From contig CAIVHJ010000458.1 of assembly GCA_903905665.1 (NCBI GenBank), positions 1 through 19,070 of the forward strand: 19,070 bases of DNA. Direction: 5' to 3'. This stretch comes from an uncultured Phycisphaerales bacterium. GTDB lineage: Bacteria; Planctomycetota; Phycisphaerae; UBA1845; CAIVHJ01. The translations under genes and the position numbers were made by a program. The notes beneath the pieces are model-generated. The model had not been told where the DNA came from and did not search any database. It saw only the letters and a list, made by a program, of their open reading frames with translations. This document shows, piece after piece, positions 1 through 9,500 of this stretch; the stretch's first letter is position 1, and the number at the start of each line of letters is the position of its first letter.

Positions 1-314
1 AGTACACGGAGCAGATCAGTAAAGCCCGGCAGGAGGCGACGGCGATTGTCGAGGAAGGTCGTCGCGATGCGGAGGCGACCCGGCGGCGCCTGGTGGAAGA
101 GGCGAAGAAAGACTGCGGCGATTTGTTGACGGGCGCCAAGCGAGAGATCGGGATCGCACGGGACACGGCGGTCAAGGATTTGTATGTTTTGAGCGGGAAA
201 CTCGCGACCGATCTTGCGGGTCGAATTCTGCAACAGGAAATCGACCCCGCCAAACACGAACAGATGATCCGGCAGTCGCTCGAAAAAATTTCCCACATGG
301 AGCATTCGCATTAA
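1..314 (+). CDS. atpF: F0F1 ATP synthase subunit b, C-terminal part (cut by window edge)
   Basis: The frame is open from the window edge (first full codon at position 3) to the TAA at 312-314, about 103 residues. The protein is highly charged and alpha-helical without Pro/Gly breaks (runs such as SKARQEATAIVEEGRRDAEA), which is the dimeric stalk of the b subunit linking the membrane Fo sector to F1. The membrane anchor lies upstream, outside the window. The distal segment (LATDLAGRILQQEIDP) resembles the delta-binding end of b. The following gene is the delta subunit, as in the classic F1Fo operon order, so the assignment rests on position plus coiled-coil character. A GTG at 93 is only an internal codon. 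Confidence 0.9.
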   Translation, partial: YTEQISKARQEATAIVEEGRRDAEATRRRLVEEAKKDCGDLLTGAKREIGIARDTAVKDLYVLSGKLATDLAGRILQQEIDPAKHEQMIRQSLEKISHMEHSH

Positions 315-333
315 ATCGTAAGGCATGAAGTAT

Positions 334-353
334 GGGCGCGGCATGCCGTGCCC
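334..353. repeat. 20-bp near-perfect palindrome between atpF and atpH
   Basis: The sequence GGGCGCGGCATGCCGTGCCC reads the same on both strands except for one pair (G/T, which would be a G-U wobble in RNA). It sits in the 61-nt spacer between the atpF stop (314) and the likely atpH ATG (376). It would form a compact hairpin in the operon mRNA. There is no T-run behind it, so it is not an intrinsic terminator. It may be an intergenic REP-like repeat or an mRNA-processing or stability hairpin. Confidence 0.5.
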
Positions 354-375
354 CTGCGGAATTTGGTTTTTGCCC

Positions 376-984
376 ATGGCGCAGATGGAAGCACAACCCA
401 TTGCACGAGTGTATGCCGAGGCTCTTCTGGAGTTGGCTCAGGTCAAGGGAGAAGCCACCACCATCGAGCACGAATTGACGGCGCTGGTGGGACTGGTGCA
501 TGGCGACGGCGACCTCCACACATTTTTCACGTCCCGAACGGTGGATGACGACGATCGTCGTACATCGCTGGAAAAGATGTTTCGCGGTCGGTTGAGCGAT
601 CTGCTGCTCAATACGCTGCAGGTCATGAACAACAAGGACCGCACCGAACTGATTTACGAGTTTGAGGAGCAGTACCGCAGCGTGCTTCACGAAAGCGAGA
701 ACGTGATCGAAGTGCACGTCACGACCGTGGAACCGCTGGTGGGCGATCTCAACCTGCAGCTGGTTCGACTGATGGAGGAAAAAACCGGAAAGAAAGTGCT
801 CCTGATCGAGCACCGGGATCCGAGCGTGCTGGGCGGAATGATCGTGCGAGTCGGGGATCAGAAGATCGACCTGAGCGCGGCGTGCCAACTGCGACGGATG
901 TTCACGGCGATTCTCGATCACGCCTCGCGCCACATTCACGCGGGTTCGACAATGGTTGAAGGCGAACTCGCCGGCTCAATTTGA
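376..984 (+). CDS. atpH: F0F1 ATP synthase subunit delta
   Basis: This is the OSCP/delta subunit (202 aa from the ATG at 376), the peripheral-stalk protein that clamps the alpha3beta3 head to subunit b on the cytoplasmic face. The N-terminal IARVYAEALLELAQ matches the family's conserved first helix. The C-terminal half has the hallmark VTTVEPL segment and the GG-iv-RVGDQKIDLS motif (LGGMIVRVGDQKIDLS), both typical of delta. The frame is open back to an ATG at 325, but that extension would translate the palindrome at 334-353 into a Cys/Pro-rich stretch unlike the family, so I prefer 376 (or 385). No strong Shine-Dalgarno precedes 376. The stop at 982-984 is immediately followed by the first 9-mer of the GxxExxY repeat unit. 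Confidence 0.93.
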   Translation: MAQMEAQPIARVYAEALLELAQVKGEATTIEHELTALVGLVHGDGDLHTFFTSRTVDDDDRRTSLEKMFRGRLSDLLLNTLQVMNNKDRTELIYEFEEQYRSVLHESENVIEVHVTTVEPLVGDLNLQLVRLMEEKTGKKVLLIEHRDPSVLGGMIVRVGDQKIDLSAACQLRRMFTAILDHASRHIHAGSTMVEGELAGSI

Positions 985-1013
985 ACCGCGGAGACCGCAG
1001 AGCACGCAGAGAT
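985..1013 (+). repeat. Left terminal repeat of the GxxExxY unit (tandem 9-mers)
   Basis: Three tandem 9-mers lie directly after the atpH stop: ACCGCGGAG (985-993), ACCGCAGAG (994-1002) and CACGCAGAG (1003-1011). Bases 994-1013 (ACCGCAGAGCACGCAGAGAT) are the exact reverse complement of 1409-1428, a perfect 20-bp inverted repeat. The ATG of the GxxExxY gene overlaps the last bases of the repeat. Confidence 0.88.
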
Positions 1014-1401
1014 GAAGAGAATTATTAATGAAATCACCGAAGCCATCATCAACGCCGCAAATGAAGTGCATCAAACGCTTGGGCCGGGGCTGTTGGAATC
1101 CGCGTATGAAGCCTGCCTGGCTTTTGAATTCGCTCAACGCGGGTTGACTTTTGAGAGACAAAAGGAACTGCCGCTCTTTTATCATGAAATCAAAATCGAC
1201 TGCGCGTATCGACTCGATTTTCTGGTTGAGAATCAGGTGGTGGTGGAGATTAAAACGGTGACCCAACTTGAGGCGATTCATGAGGCTCAATTGTTGTCCT
1301 ATCTGAAATTGTCCGGATGCAAAGTCGGATTGTTGATTAACTTTCATTCGAAGCTGTTGAAGCAGGGGATTCGCAGAATGGTGAATCAATTACCTGAATG
1401 A
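1012..1401 (+). CDS. GxxExxY family protein (PDDEXK-like), inserted in the ATP synthase operon
   Basis: This 129-aa protein has the family signature EVHQTLGPGLLESAYEACL, where GLLESAY supplies the G-x-x-E-x-x-Y motif. It is full length for the family. It also shows a PDDEXK nuclease-like core: D in YRLDFLV (about residue 68), then VVVEIK (E-x-K, about residues 76-81), followed by the conserved HEAQLLSYLKLSG helix and GLLINF. These are the acidic and Lys positions of a restriction-endonuclease fold. No biochemical function is established for the family. It lies on the operon strand between atpH and atpA, looks more AT-rich than its neighbours, and is bracketed by 20-bp inverted repeats, so it looks like transferred or mobile cargo, not an ATP synthase component. 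The ATG at 1012 sits inside the left repeat. The downstream atpA SD is undamaged. Confidence 0.93.
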   Translation: MKRIINEITEAIINAANEVHQTLGPGLLESAYEACLAFEFAQRGLTFERQKELPLFYHEIKIDCAYRLDFLVENQVVVEIKTVTQLEAIHEAQLLSYLKLSGCKVGLLINFHSKLLKQGIRRMVNQLPE

Positions 1402-1428
1402 CTCTGCGATCTCTGCGTGCTCTGCGGT
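1402..1428 (+). repeat. Right terminal repeat of the GxxExxY unit (tandem 9-mers)
   Basis: Three tandem 9-mers, CTCTGCGAT, CTCTGCGTG and CTCTGCGGT, begin one base after the GxxExxY stop codon. Bases 1409-1428 are the exact reverse complement of 994-1013. Only 23 nt separate the repeat from the atpA ATG, and these retain a GAGGAA ribosome-binding site. Confidence 0.88.
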
Positions 1429-1451
1429 AAAAACCCGTTGAGGAATACATC

Positions 1452-3107
<1,656 letters not shown>

Positions 3108-3113
3108 TGTGTT

Positions 3114-4019
3114 ATGGCGAAAGCACGGGCCATCGTCAAACGCCGCAAGGCGGTTCAGAATATCAAAAAGATCACCCGCACGATGCAGTTGATCTCGACG
3201 GCGAAGTATCAGAAATGCTTCAAGCGGGCGACGGCGGGGAAACCCTACGTGAAGAAGATCACCGAGGTGGTTCGGCAACTTTCGTCGCAGGTCGCCGAGA
3301 TCAAACATCCGCTGTTAGAAGCCAACACCGCCACGGGAAAAACGGCGATGCTCGTCCTGACCTCCAATCGCGGACTGTGCGGCGGATTCAATGCGGGAAT
3401 TCTCCGAACGGTGCTGGAACATCTGCGGGCAATCCCTGCCGACGTGCAGGTCGATCTGGACGTTGCCGGCAAGAAAGGCATTAACTATTTCAAATACCTT
3501 CGCCGACCCGTGCGCAAAACTTATACGCATTTTGATGATCGTGTGCGTTTTGAGCAGATCGAACCGCTGGCCAACGAATTCATCGAACGATACACGCGCA
3601 AGGAAATCGATGCCGTACACGTGGCGTATATGAGGTTCGAATCCGCCGCGCGACAGCGACCGACCGTGATGCCGCTGCTGCCGCTGAAACAAGACATTGC
3701 CTCGCTGGCGGCGCCCGGAACCACGCAGCCCAATGTCGGAAGTCCGCAACGGACCCACGAAGTCCAATATGACTTCTCCCCCCCACCGGCGGAGTTGCTG
3801 GCGGACTTGTTACCGGCGACGGTGCGGATTCTGCTGTTTCAGTGTTTTAAGGAAAACACGCTGAGCGAACAGGTGGCGCGGATGGTGGCGATGAAGGCTG
3901 CCACCGATGCCGCAGCGGACACGATCAAGATCCTGACGCGAACCTACAACCGGGCGCGGCAGTCCCAGATTACGATGGAACTGCTGGACATTATGGGCGG
4001 GGCTGAAGCGCTGAAATGA
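3114..4019 (+). CDS. atpG: F0F1 ATP synthase subunit gamma
   Basis: This is the central-shaft subunit that rotates inside the alpha3beta3 ring (301 aa, normal for the family). The N-terminal helix (KAVQNIKKITRTMQLISTAK) and the C-terminal helix (AMKAATDAAADTIKILTRTY followed by NRARQSQITMELLDI and GGAEALK) are the two conserved antiparallel coiled-coil strands of gamma. The segment SNRGLCGGFNAGI is the conserved gamma glycine-rich loop. The gene starts 6 nt after the atpA stop, which suggests translational coupling. A 55-nt gap separates it from atpD. Confidence 0.97.
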   Translation: MAKARAIVKRRKAVQNIKKITRTMQLISTAKYQKCFKRATAGKPYVKKITEVVRQLSSQVAEIKHPLLEANTATGKTAMLVLTSNRGLCGGFNAGILRTVLEHLRAIPADVQVDLDVAGKKGINYFKYLRRPVRKTYTHFDDRVRFEQIEPLANEFIERYTRKEIDAVHVAYMRFESAARQRPTVMPLLPLKQDIASLAAPGTTQPNVGSPQRTHEVQYDFSPPPAELLADLLPATVRILLFQCFKENTLSEQVARMVAMKAATDAAADTIKILTRTYNRARQSQITMELLDIMGGAEALK

Positions 4020-4074
4020 AAAATGGACGGGGATGCAATCTCCGAAAGAGTGACCGGAAGGATTGAGGAATTCT

Positions 4075-5535
4075 ATGATTCAGGAAAATGCCGCAAAAAA
4101 CATTGGACGGGTGACGCGGGTGATCGGGTCCACTCTGGACGCCGAATTCGAGAAAGACCACATGCCGGCGATTTATAACGCCCTGCAAGTCGAAATCGAA
4201 AAGAAAGTGCTCGGCGAAGTGCACAAGGAGACGTTGTGGTGCGAGGTCGCCCAGCATCTGGGCGGCGGGCACGTCCGCGCGGTGGCGCTGGGTTCCACCG
4301 ACGGTTTGCGGCGTGGTTCTCCCATCCGCGATCTGGGAGGGCCGATCTCCGTACCGGTCGGCGAATGTACGCTGGGCCGGGTGTTCAATCTGGTGGGTGA
4401 AACCATCGACGGTCTTGGGCCCATCACGCCCAAAGAGTATCGCCCCATCCATCGCGAAGTGCCCGGCATCGAAGACGTCATTCCCAAGACCGAAATGTTC
4501 GAAACCGGCATCAAGGTAATCGACCTGTTGTGTCCGCTGGTTCGGGGCGGCAAGGCGGGACTGTTCGGTGGGGCCGGAGTGGGCAAAACCGTCATCATTC
4601 AGGAATTGATCGCGCGGTTGGCGCGGTTTCACAGCGGATATTCGTGTTTCGCCGGCGTGGGCGAGCGGACCCGCGAAGGCAACGATTTGTGGCTGGAGAT
4701 GCAGGAAGCGAAGATCGGCAACACGGGGAAACGGGTCATCGACCAGACGGTCATGGTCTTCGGCCAGATGAACGAACCGCCGGGTGCCCGGTTGCGCGTG
4801 GCGCTCACGGCGCTGACGATGGCGGAATACTTTCGCGATCAGACGGGCGCCGACACTTTGTTGTTCATCGACAATATTTTCCGTTTTTCTCAGGCGGGTT
4901 CGGAGGTATCGGCTTTGCTGGGTCGAATGCCGTCGGCGGTCGGTTATCAACCGACGCTCGGAACCGAAATGGGCGAACTGCAGGAACGAATCACGTCCAC
5001 CAAACAGGGCGCCGTGACGAGCATCCAGGCGATTTATGTTCCGGCGGATGATTATACCGATCCCGCTCCGGCGACGGCGTTCACGCATTTGGATAGTACC
5101 GTCAACCTTGAACGTCGCATCGCCGAAAAAGGAATTTATCCCGCCGTCGATCCGCTGGCGTCCAGCAGCCGAATCGTGGACCCCAACCTCATTGGCGAAA
5201 GACATTATCTCGTCGCCCGTCGCGTCCAGCAGATTTTGCAGCGTTACAAGGATTTGCAGGATATCATTGCGATTCTGGGCGTCGAGGAACTCAGCGAAGA
5301 AGACAAACTGACGGTCGCGCGCGCGCGAAAGATAGAACGGTTCCTGTCGCAGCCGTTCTACGTGGCTGAACAGTTCACCGGTTTTATCGGGAGCAACGTG
5401 CCGCTGGCGGAAACCATTCGCAGCTTTGAAGAACTGTGCGACGGAAAATGGGATCATCTGTCCGAAGGCGCGTTTATGTACGTGGGCGTGATCGAGGAAG
5501 TGGAAGAAAAATCCAAGAGACTCGCTGCCCAATGA
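4075..5535 (+). CDS. atpD: F0F1 ATP synthase subunit beta (catalytic)
   Basis: This is the catalytic ATP-making subunit of F1 (486 aa from the ATG at 4075). The start is chosen because GAGGA lies 7-8 nt upstream; a TTG at 4063 would overlap that ribosome-binding site. Walker A is GGAGVGKTVIIQEL and the catalytic Glu segment is GVGERTREGNDL. Walker B is DTLLFIDNIFRFSQAGSEVS, followed by SAVGYQPTLGTEMGELQERI and the DELSEED-equivalent ILGVEELSEEDKL near the C-terminus. All catalytic motifs are present and unbroken. It sits between gamma and epsilon as in classic operons. The N-terminal region has a slightly divergent beta-barrel, as in planctomycete homologues (inference from general resemblance). 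Confidence 0.97.
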   Translation: MIQENAAKNIGRVTRVIGSTLDAEFEKDHMPAIYNALQVEIEKKVLGEVHKETLWCEVAQHLGGGHVRAVALGSTDGLRRGSPIRDLGGPISVPVGECTLGRVFNLVGETIDGLGPITPKEYRPIHREVPGIEDVIPKTEMFETGIKVIDLLCPLVRGGKAGLFGGAGVGKTVIIQELIARLARFHSGYSCFAGVGERTREGNDLWLEMQEAKIGNTGKRVIDQTVMVFGQMNEPPGARLRVALTALTMAEYFRDQTGADTLLFIDNIFRFSQAGSEVSALLGRMPSAVGYQPTLGTEMGELQERITSTKQGAVTSIQAIYVPADDYTDPAPATAFTHLDSTVNLERRIAEKGIYPAVDPLASSSRIVDPNLIGERHYLVARRVQQILQRYKDLQDIIAILGVEELSEEDKLTVARARKIERFLSQPFYVAEQFTGFIGSNVPLAETIRSFEELCDGKWDHLSEGAFMYVGVIEEVEEKSKRLAAQ

Positions 5536-5598
5536 TCTTGATGGACGCGGGAATGGGCGAAGAACCTTCTTCTCCCGTGATCGAATGCGTGGTGGAAT

Positions 5599-6012
5599 AT
5601 GTCGGAATCATTTCAATGTCAGGTGATCACGCCCGATGCGGCGGTGCTCGATGTCGCGGCCCAGTTTGCCGCATTCACCGCTCACGACGGTGAAATCGGA
5701 ATTTTGCATAACCGCGCGCCGTTGTTATGCAAATTGGGCATCGGCCATTGCCGAATCGAATGCCAAGACCGGACTTATCAGTTTTTCATCGACGGCGGTT
5801 TGGCTCAAATGCTTGAAAACCACCTGACCATCCTGACCGAACGCGCCATCTCGGCCGATGCGATCAATATCCAAGCGGTTCAAGATCAGCTTCAAAAAAT
5901 TCAAACTCGCCCCGCAAAGACTGTTGCCGAAGTCCAACAACGGCAAGATGATACGAAAAAACTGACCACCCAACTCCGATTGGCTCAAGATGTTGGCAAC
6001 AAAGCCAATTAA
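5599..6012 (+). CDS. atpC: F0F1 ATP synthase subunit epsilon
   Basis: This is the 137-aa epsilon subunit, which sits at the foot of gamma and regulates or couples rotation. The N-terminal beta-sandwich has FQCQVITPDAAVLD and the hallmark GEIGILHNRAPLL, followed by FIDGGLAQMLENHLTIL, the usual last strand. The C-terminal part is a charged helical hairpin (VQDQLQKIQ..., VQQRQDDTKKLTTQLRLAQ). It ends the F1 gene block. A 63-nt gap lies between atpD and this start, and the Shine-Dalgarno is weak. Confidence 0.93.
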   Translation: MSESFQCQVITPDAAVLDVAAQFAAFTAHDGEIGILHNRAPLLCKLGIGHCRIECQDRTYQFFIDGGLAQMLENHLTILTERAISADAINIQAVQDQLQKIQTRPAKTVAEVQQRQDDTKKLTTQLRLAQDVGNKAN

Positions 6013-6127
6013 CTGGCGAATCGCGCATCGCGGATGAAAATTCGTTTTCGAGAACATCAAATCGGGGGCAAGTCAGAAGATGTCAAAATTCCGCAATCAC
6101 GATGCAAATTCCGGTACCGATAGTTGA

Positions 6128-6156
6128 TTGACAGCCATTTCAGACCTCGATAGAAT
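6128..6156 (+). promoter_or_regulatory. Sigma70-type promoter downstream of atpC
   Basis: A consensus -35 TTGACA (6128-6133) is followed after exactly 17 nt by a near-consensus -10 TAGAAT (6151-6156). Transcription would start at about 6163 and run into the double hairpin at 6257-6322. No ORF with a ribosome-binding site follows, which suggests a short non-coding transcript. Confidence 0.55.
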
Positions 6157-6256
6157 CGACTTCAGAAGCAGGGGAAAGAATTCAGGTCCACAAAGGGTTC
6201 ACACGAAAGTCATTTGCGAGGAGTTGCCTCGAGATCATTGAGAGATTGCCCACTCA

Positions 6257-6280
6257 TTGGTCCCTCCCCCCAGGGACCAA
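6257..6280 (+). other. Stem-loop 1 of the tandem terminator
   Basis: TTGGTCCCT, a loop of six C, then AGGGACCAA form a perfect 9-bp stem with a C-only loop. It is followed by TTTCCCCC, not a clean T-run, so on its own it is a weak terminator or a 3'-end stabilising hairpin. Confidence 0.7.
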
Positions 6281-6289
6281 TTTCCCCCA

Positions 6290-6322
6290 AGGCCCGCTAC
6301 ACCCCAGCGGGCCTACTTTTTT
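6290..6322 (+). terminator. Rho-independent terminator of the atp operon or candidate sRNA
   Basis: AGGCCCGCT, a 7-nt loop, then AGCGGGCCT form a perfect 9-bp GC-rich stem (6290-6298 with 6306-6314), followed by AC and six T (6317-6322). This is a textbook plus-strand intrinsic terminator. It is the first strong one after atpC. Confidence 0.88.
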
Positions 6323-6534
6323 CTCAAAATCGTTCTGCCTGAGACGCCACCGCCAGGAATCGCGTGTTGGATTGCGAATTTCAAAACTCGGAAGGGCCTC
6401 CGGATTCCCACGATAATAATCCGTCGGTCGAAATATAGTACAAGACTGAATATCGCTATTGGGAATTGTAAAGGCCGATGACCTTGGCAGTCGGACTTCT
6501 TATTTGCTTCGATCACAAAAAGAAATCGACGCCC

Positions 6535-9500
6535 TCATGATAGAATCTGATTCTGATGCAAGCGTTTCCATTTGCGGCTTTGATACCAATTGAAAATGAC
6601 AGGCAGCAGCAGATCGATGACTTCATCCGCGATCAGCAATCCCCCCAACACCGGAGCCGCCATCGGCCTCATGACTTCGGCACCTGTGCCGGTGGCCCAC
6701 AACATCGGCATTAACCCGACTATGGCCACACCTTCGGTCATCAGTTTGGGACGTAAGCGATGAACCGCGCCGGTGATGATGGTATGGGTCAGTTCGCCGA
6801 GAGACTCAATTTTGGTAAGTCCACCACGTGAGTTGATGGCATCATGGAGATAGACCAGCATGACGATACCCGTCTGAGTGGCCATACCGAAACAGGCAAT
6901 ATAGCCCACCCACACCGCCACACTAAAGTTGAAGCCAAAGAGGCTTTGGAAGATCACACCCCCAACCAGAGCGCCGGGAACCGCGAGAATGATCAATAAC
7001 GCATCGCGGATGTCGTTGAAGGTCATGTACAGGATGACGAAGATCAGCAGGATCACCATCGGAAAAACTACCTGCAGCGTTTTCTTGGCCCGAATCTCGT
7101 GCTCAAACTGTCCACTCCATTCCAGAAAGAAACCCGCAGGGAGTTTGACCTGATTCGCTATGGTGCGCTGGGCTTCTTCAACGAACCCCACAAGATCACG
7201 ATCACGAACGTTCAGTTGCACGTAGGACCTGAGCATTCCGTTTTCGCTTTTGATGACGCTGGGGCCTTCCACAACTTTAATGTCCGCCACATCGGCAATC
7301 GGAATCTGAAAAACATCACCACCGGGCATTTTTCCAGCGTCTGGGTTTGTGGCCCCTAGACCCGATGGTACGCCATCAGACGCTTCCGTGGTCGTCCCTC
7401 GCCTTCCCGTTACCAGGATGCGTCGCAAGGCTTCTTCTGTTTGCCAGAAATCGCGGGCATAGCGCACGCGAACCGGGAATCGGCGTCGTCCCTCGACCGT
7501 CGTGGTAATCATTTTACCGCCCATGGCCACTTCGATGGCTTCCTGAATGTCCCCAACATTGACACCATAGCGGGCCGCTTTCTCACGATCGATATCCATC
7601 TCCAGATAACTGCGCCCGACGACCTGATCAGGAAACACATCGACTGCACCCGGAATGCCCCGTAACACCCCGGCGATTTCATTGGCCACACTTTGAATGC
7701 CGCGCTCTTTCACGGCGGTGCGCTTCACGCCGTCTTCAATGATTTCTTCGGTAAGGTCATCCTGTCGCGGGCCATACACTTTTACACCGATCATGGTTCG
7801 CACGCCGGTGGCCAACATATCTACACGATTGATGATCGGCTGTGTCCAGATGTTGCCCCAGCCGGGCATTTGAACTTCGCTATCCATTTCCTTGACTAAA
7901 TCCGTTTTGAATTTGTGCCACAGAAAGAGCTGCTTCTTGAGTTTCGGTTCCCGGGTCCGGCAAATGGTTTGTAATTCATCCTCTGAAGGGTTTCTGGCCA
8001 ATACTCCGTTAATTTGGGCTTGATGATGCAGGGAGTTGAGCAGTGATTTGATGAGGGTTCCACTGGCTTGATCTTCCAGTTCCCAATTGAGCAGCTTGAT
8101 TCGTTGGACCCACTCCTTATCTAAACGTAACTCAAACTGTTCATAATACTCACCAACGAGCGATGCTCTTTCGCCGCCCAAGGCGGTGAGTATGGAATCA
8201 TTGATTTCCGTCCACATAGAAAACGGTAGTGAAAGCAGTTCTGGTTTCATGTCCACCACTCCCACCGAAGCCAATGAGTCGATGGTCGCGGTGAGCAATT
8301 TGGTCATTTCTTCTCGCCGGGGCATTTCGACCAAAGACAGGCCGTGATCTTTGACGAGAGGTTCCGCTAACTGATTCACCTCCAAAGCGGTCGGTTCTCG
8401 CTTCAGTTCACCTTTTTGTCGCAAAAGGCGAATCAAATCCTCAACTGTCATTATGACCAGTTTCCTGGCCAATACAGGTTGGTATTCCTGCTGTCGCCGA
8501 CAAGCCAAGTCCCGCATGGTTCCGTCGAATTCGACTATAGCATCCATCGTGGCACTGTTGAGCAAACCGTTCAGTTCGTCGGGTTTCAGATCAGGGCGGA
8601 TGAATCCGGCTCTCTGCATTTCCTGGACAAGGCTTCCGGCTTCGTTGATTGCATCGGCGAATTGGACCTTGCGTTTGGGCCACCACTCCTTGGGCCGCAG
8701 AGTAATGATCGACTCGACCATATCAATCCCTGATGGGTCTGTGGGGGTATCGGCGCGGCCGACCTTTCCCACGATCTGATCGACTTCGGGAAACTGGCGA
8801 ATGACTTGGTCACGAACCCGAATGTCGTCACCCGCCTGTACTATGGACACTCGCGGTACGGTGACGGGCATGTCCAAAATGCTGCCCTCATCAAGCGGCG
8901 GCATAAACTCCCGTCCCAGCTTCGGAAAATGCCAAGCCCACGAAGCCATGACGACGAGCAACGCAAACGCAACGCCCTTACTCCAGAAACGCCTGAAAAA
9001 CACGCAACCGAAGAACAGGGCCAGAGCCAGTACTCCCAAAAACAGCGCGCGACTCCCCACAAAGCCAGCCCCAATAATAAAGAGAAACCCGACGAACCAG
9101 ATTCCAGCTGCCGGAACCTGCATCAGCCAGGTCAGCACCGGTTTATAAATGTTGATAAAGCTGCGAACAATCCAGTTATCTTCTTCACTGCGCAGGCGAC
9201 CTTTGATGAATATCGGAATCATGGCTGGAACAAAAGTCACCGCGAGGAGGGCGACCCCAACCATTGCGAAACTCTTGGTGAATGCCAGCGGATGGAACAT
9301 CTTGCCTTCCTGACCGGTCAAAGCAAAAACCGGCAGGAACGAGATCAACATGATCATGATCGCAAAGAAAATGGGCTTACCGACCAGGCGGCAGGCTTTA
9401 ACCACAATTTCTGTCGTGTCTCCCCGAACTTTTTCATGGCCATGCTGCTTGGTGAGTTCGTGACTAGCGTTTTCGACCATCACTACCGCCGCGTCAACCA

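Larger units (their letters stand above)
985..1428 (+). mobile_element. Putative GxxExxY inverted-repeat unit (about 440 bp)
   Basis: The unit consists of the left repeat, a single GxxExxY gene and the right repeat, inserted exactly between the atpH stop codon and the atpA leader. No transposase is encoded. Taking it out would leave atpH and atpA about 23 nt apart, a normal operon spacing. I infer a non-autonomous mobile or repeat-associated cassette. I see no clear target-site duplication. Confidence 0.55.
6163..6322 (+). ncRNA. Candidate small RNA (about 160 nt) between atpC and the metal operon
   Basis: The interval runs from the predicted start of the TTGACA/TAGAAT promoter to the T-run of the second hairpin. 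I find no convincing start codon and ribosome-binding site inside it. It contains small stems besides the two terminal hairpins. It does not carry the SRP RNA signature loop, and its ends do not pair like 6S RNA. The identity is unknown. It could instead be only the distal atp operon trailer with an accidental promoter match. Confidence 0.35.

Noticed and set aside
325..375. Upstream ATG (325) for atpH
   Set aside because: The extra 17 residues would be the translation of a palindrome and are Cys/Pro-rich, unlike delta subunits, and the conserved N-terminal helix starts just after 376.
3991..5532. 513-codon open frame on the minus strand opposite atpD
   Set aside because: It is antisense to a clear ATP synthase beta gene, has a His/Arg/Gln-rich composition typical of antisense translation, and matches no family I recognise. 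Similar frames opposite atpH (172-939) and atpA (1386-2099, 2547-3308) are rejected for the same reason.
6163..6322. SRP RNA or 6S RNA in the atpC downstream interval
   Set aside because: The conserved SRP tetraloop region is not present and the two ends of the interval are not complementary, so only an unnamed candidate RNA can be claimed.
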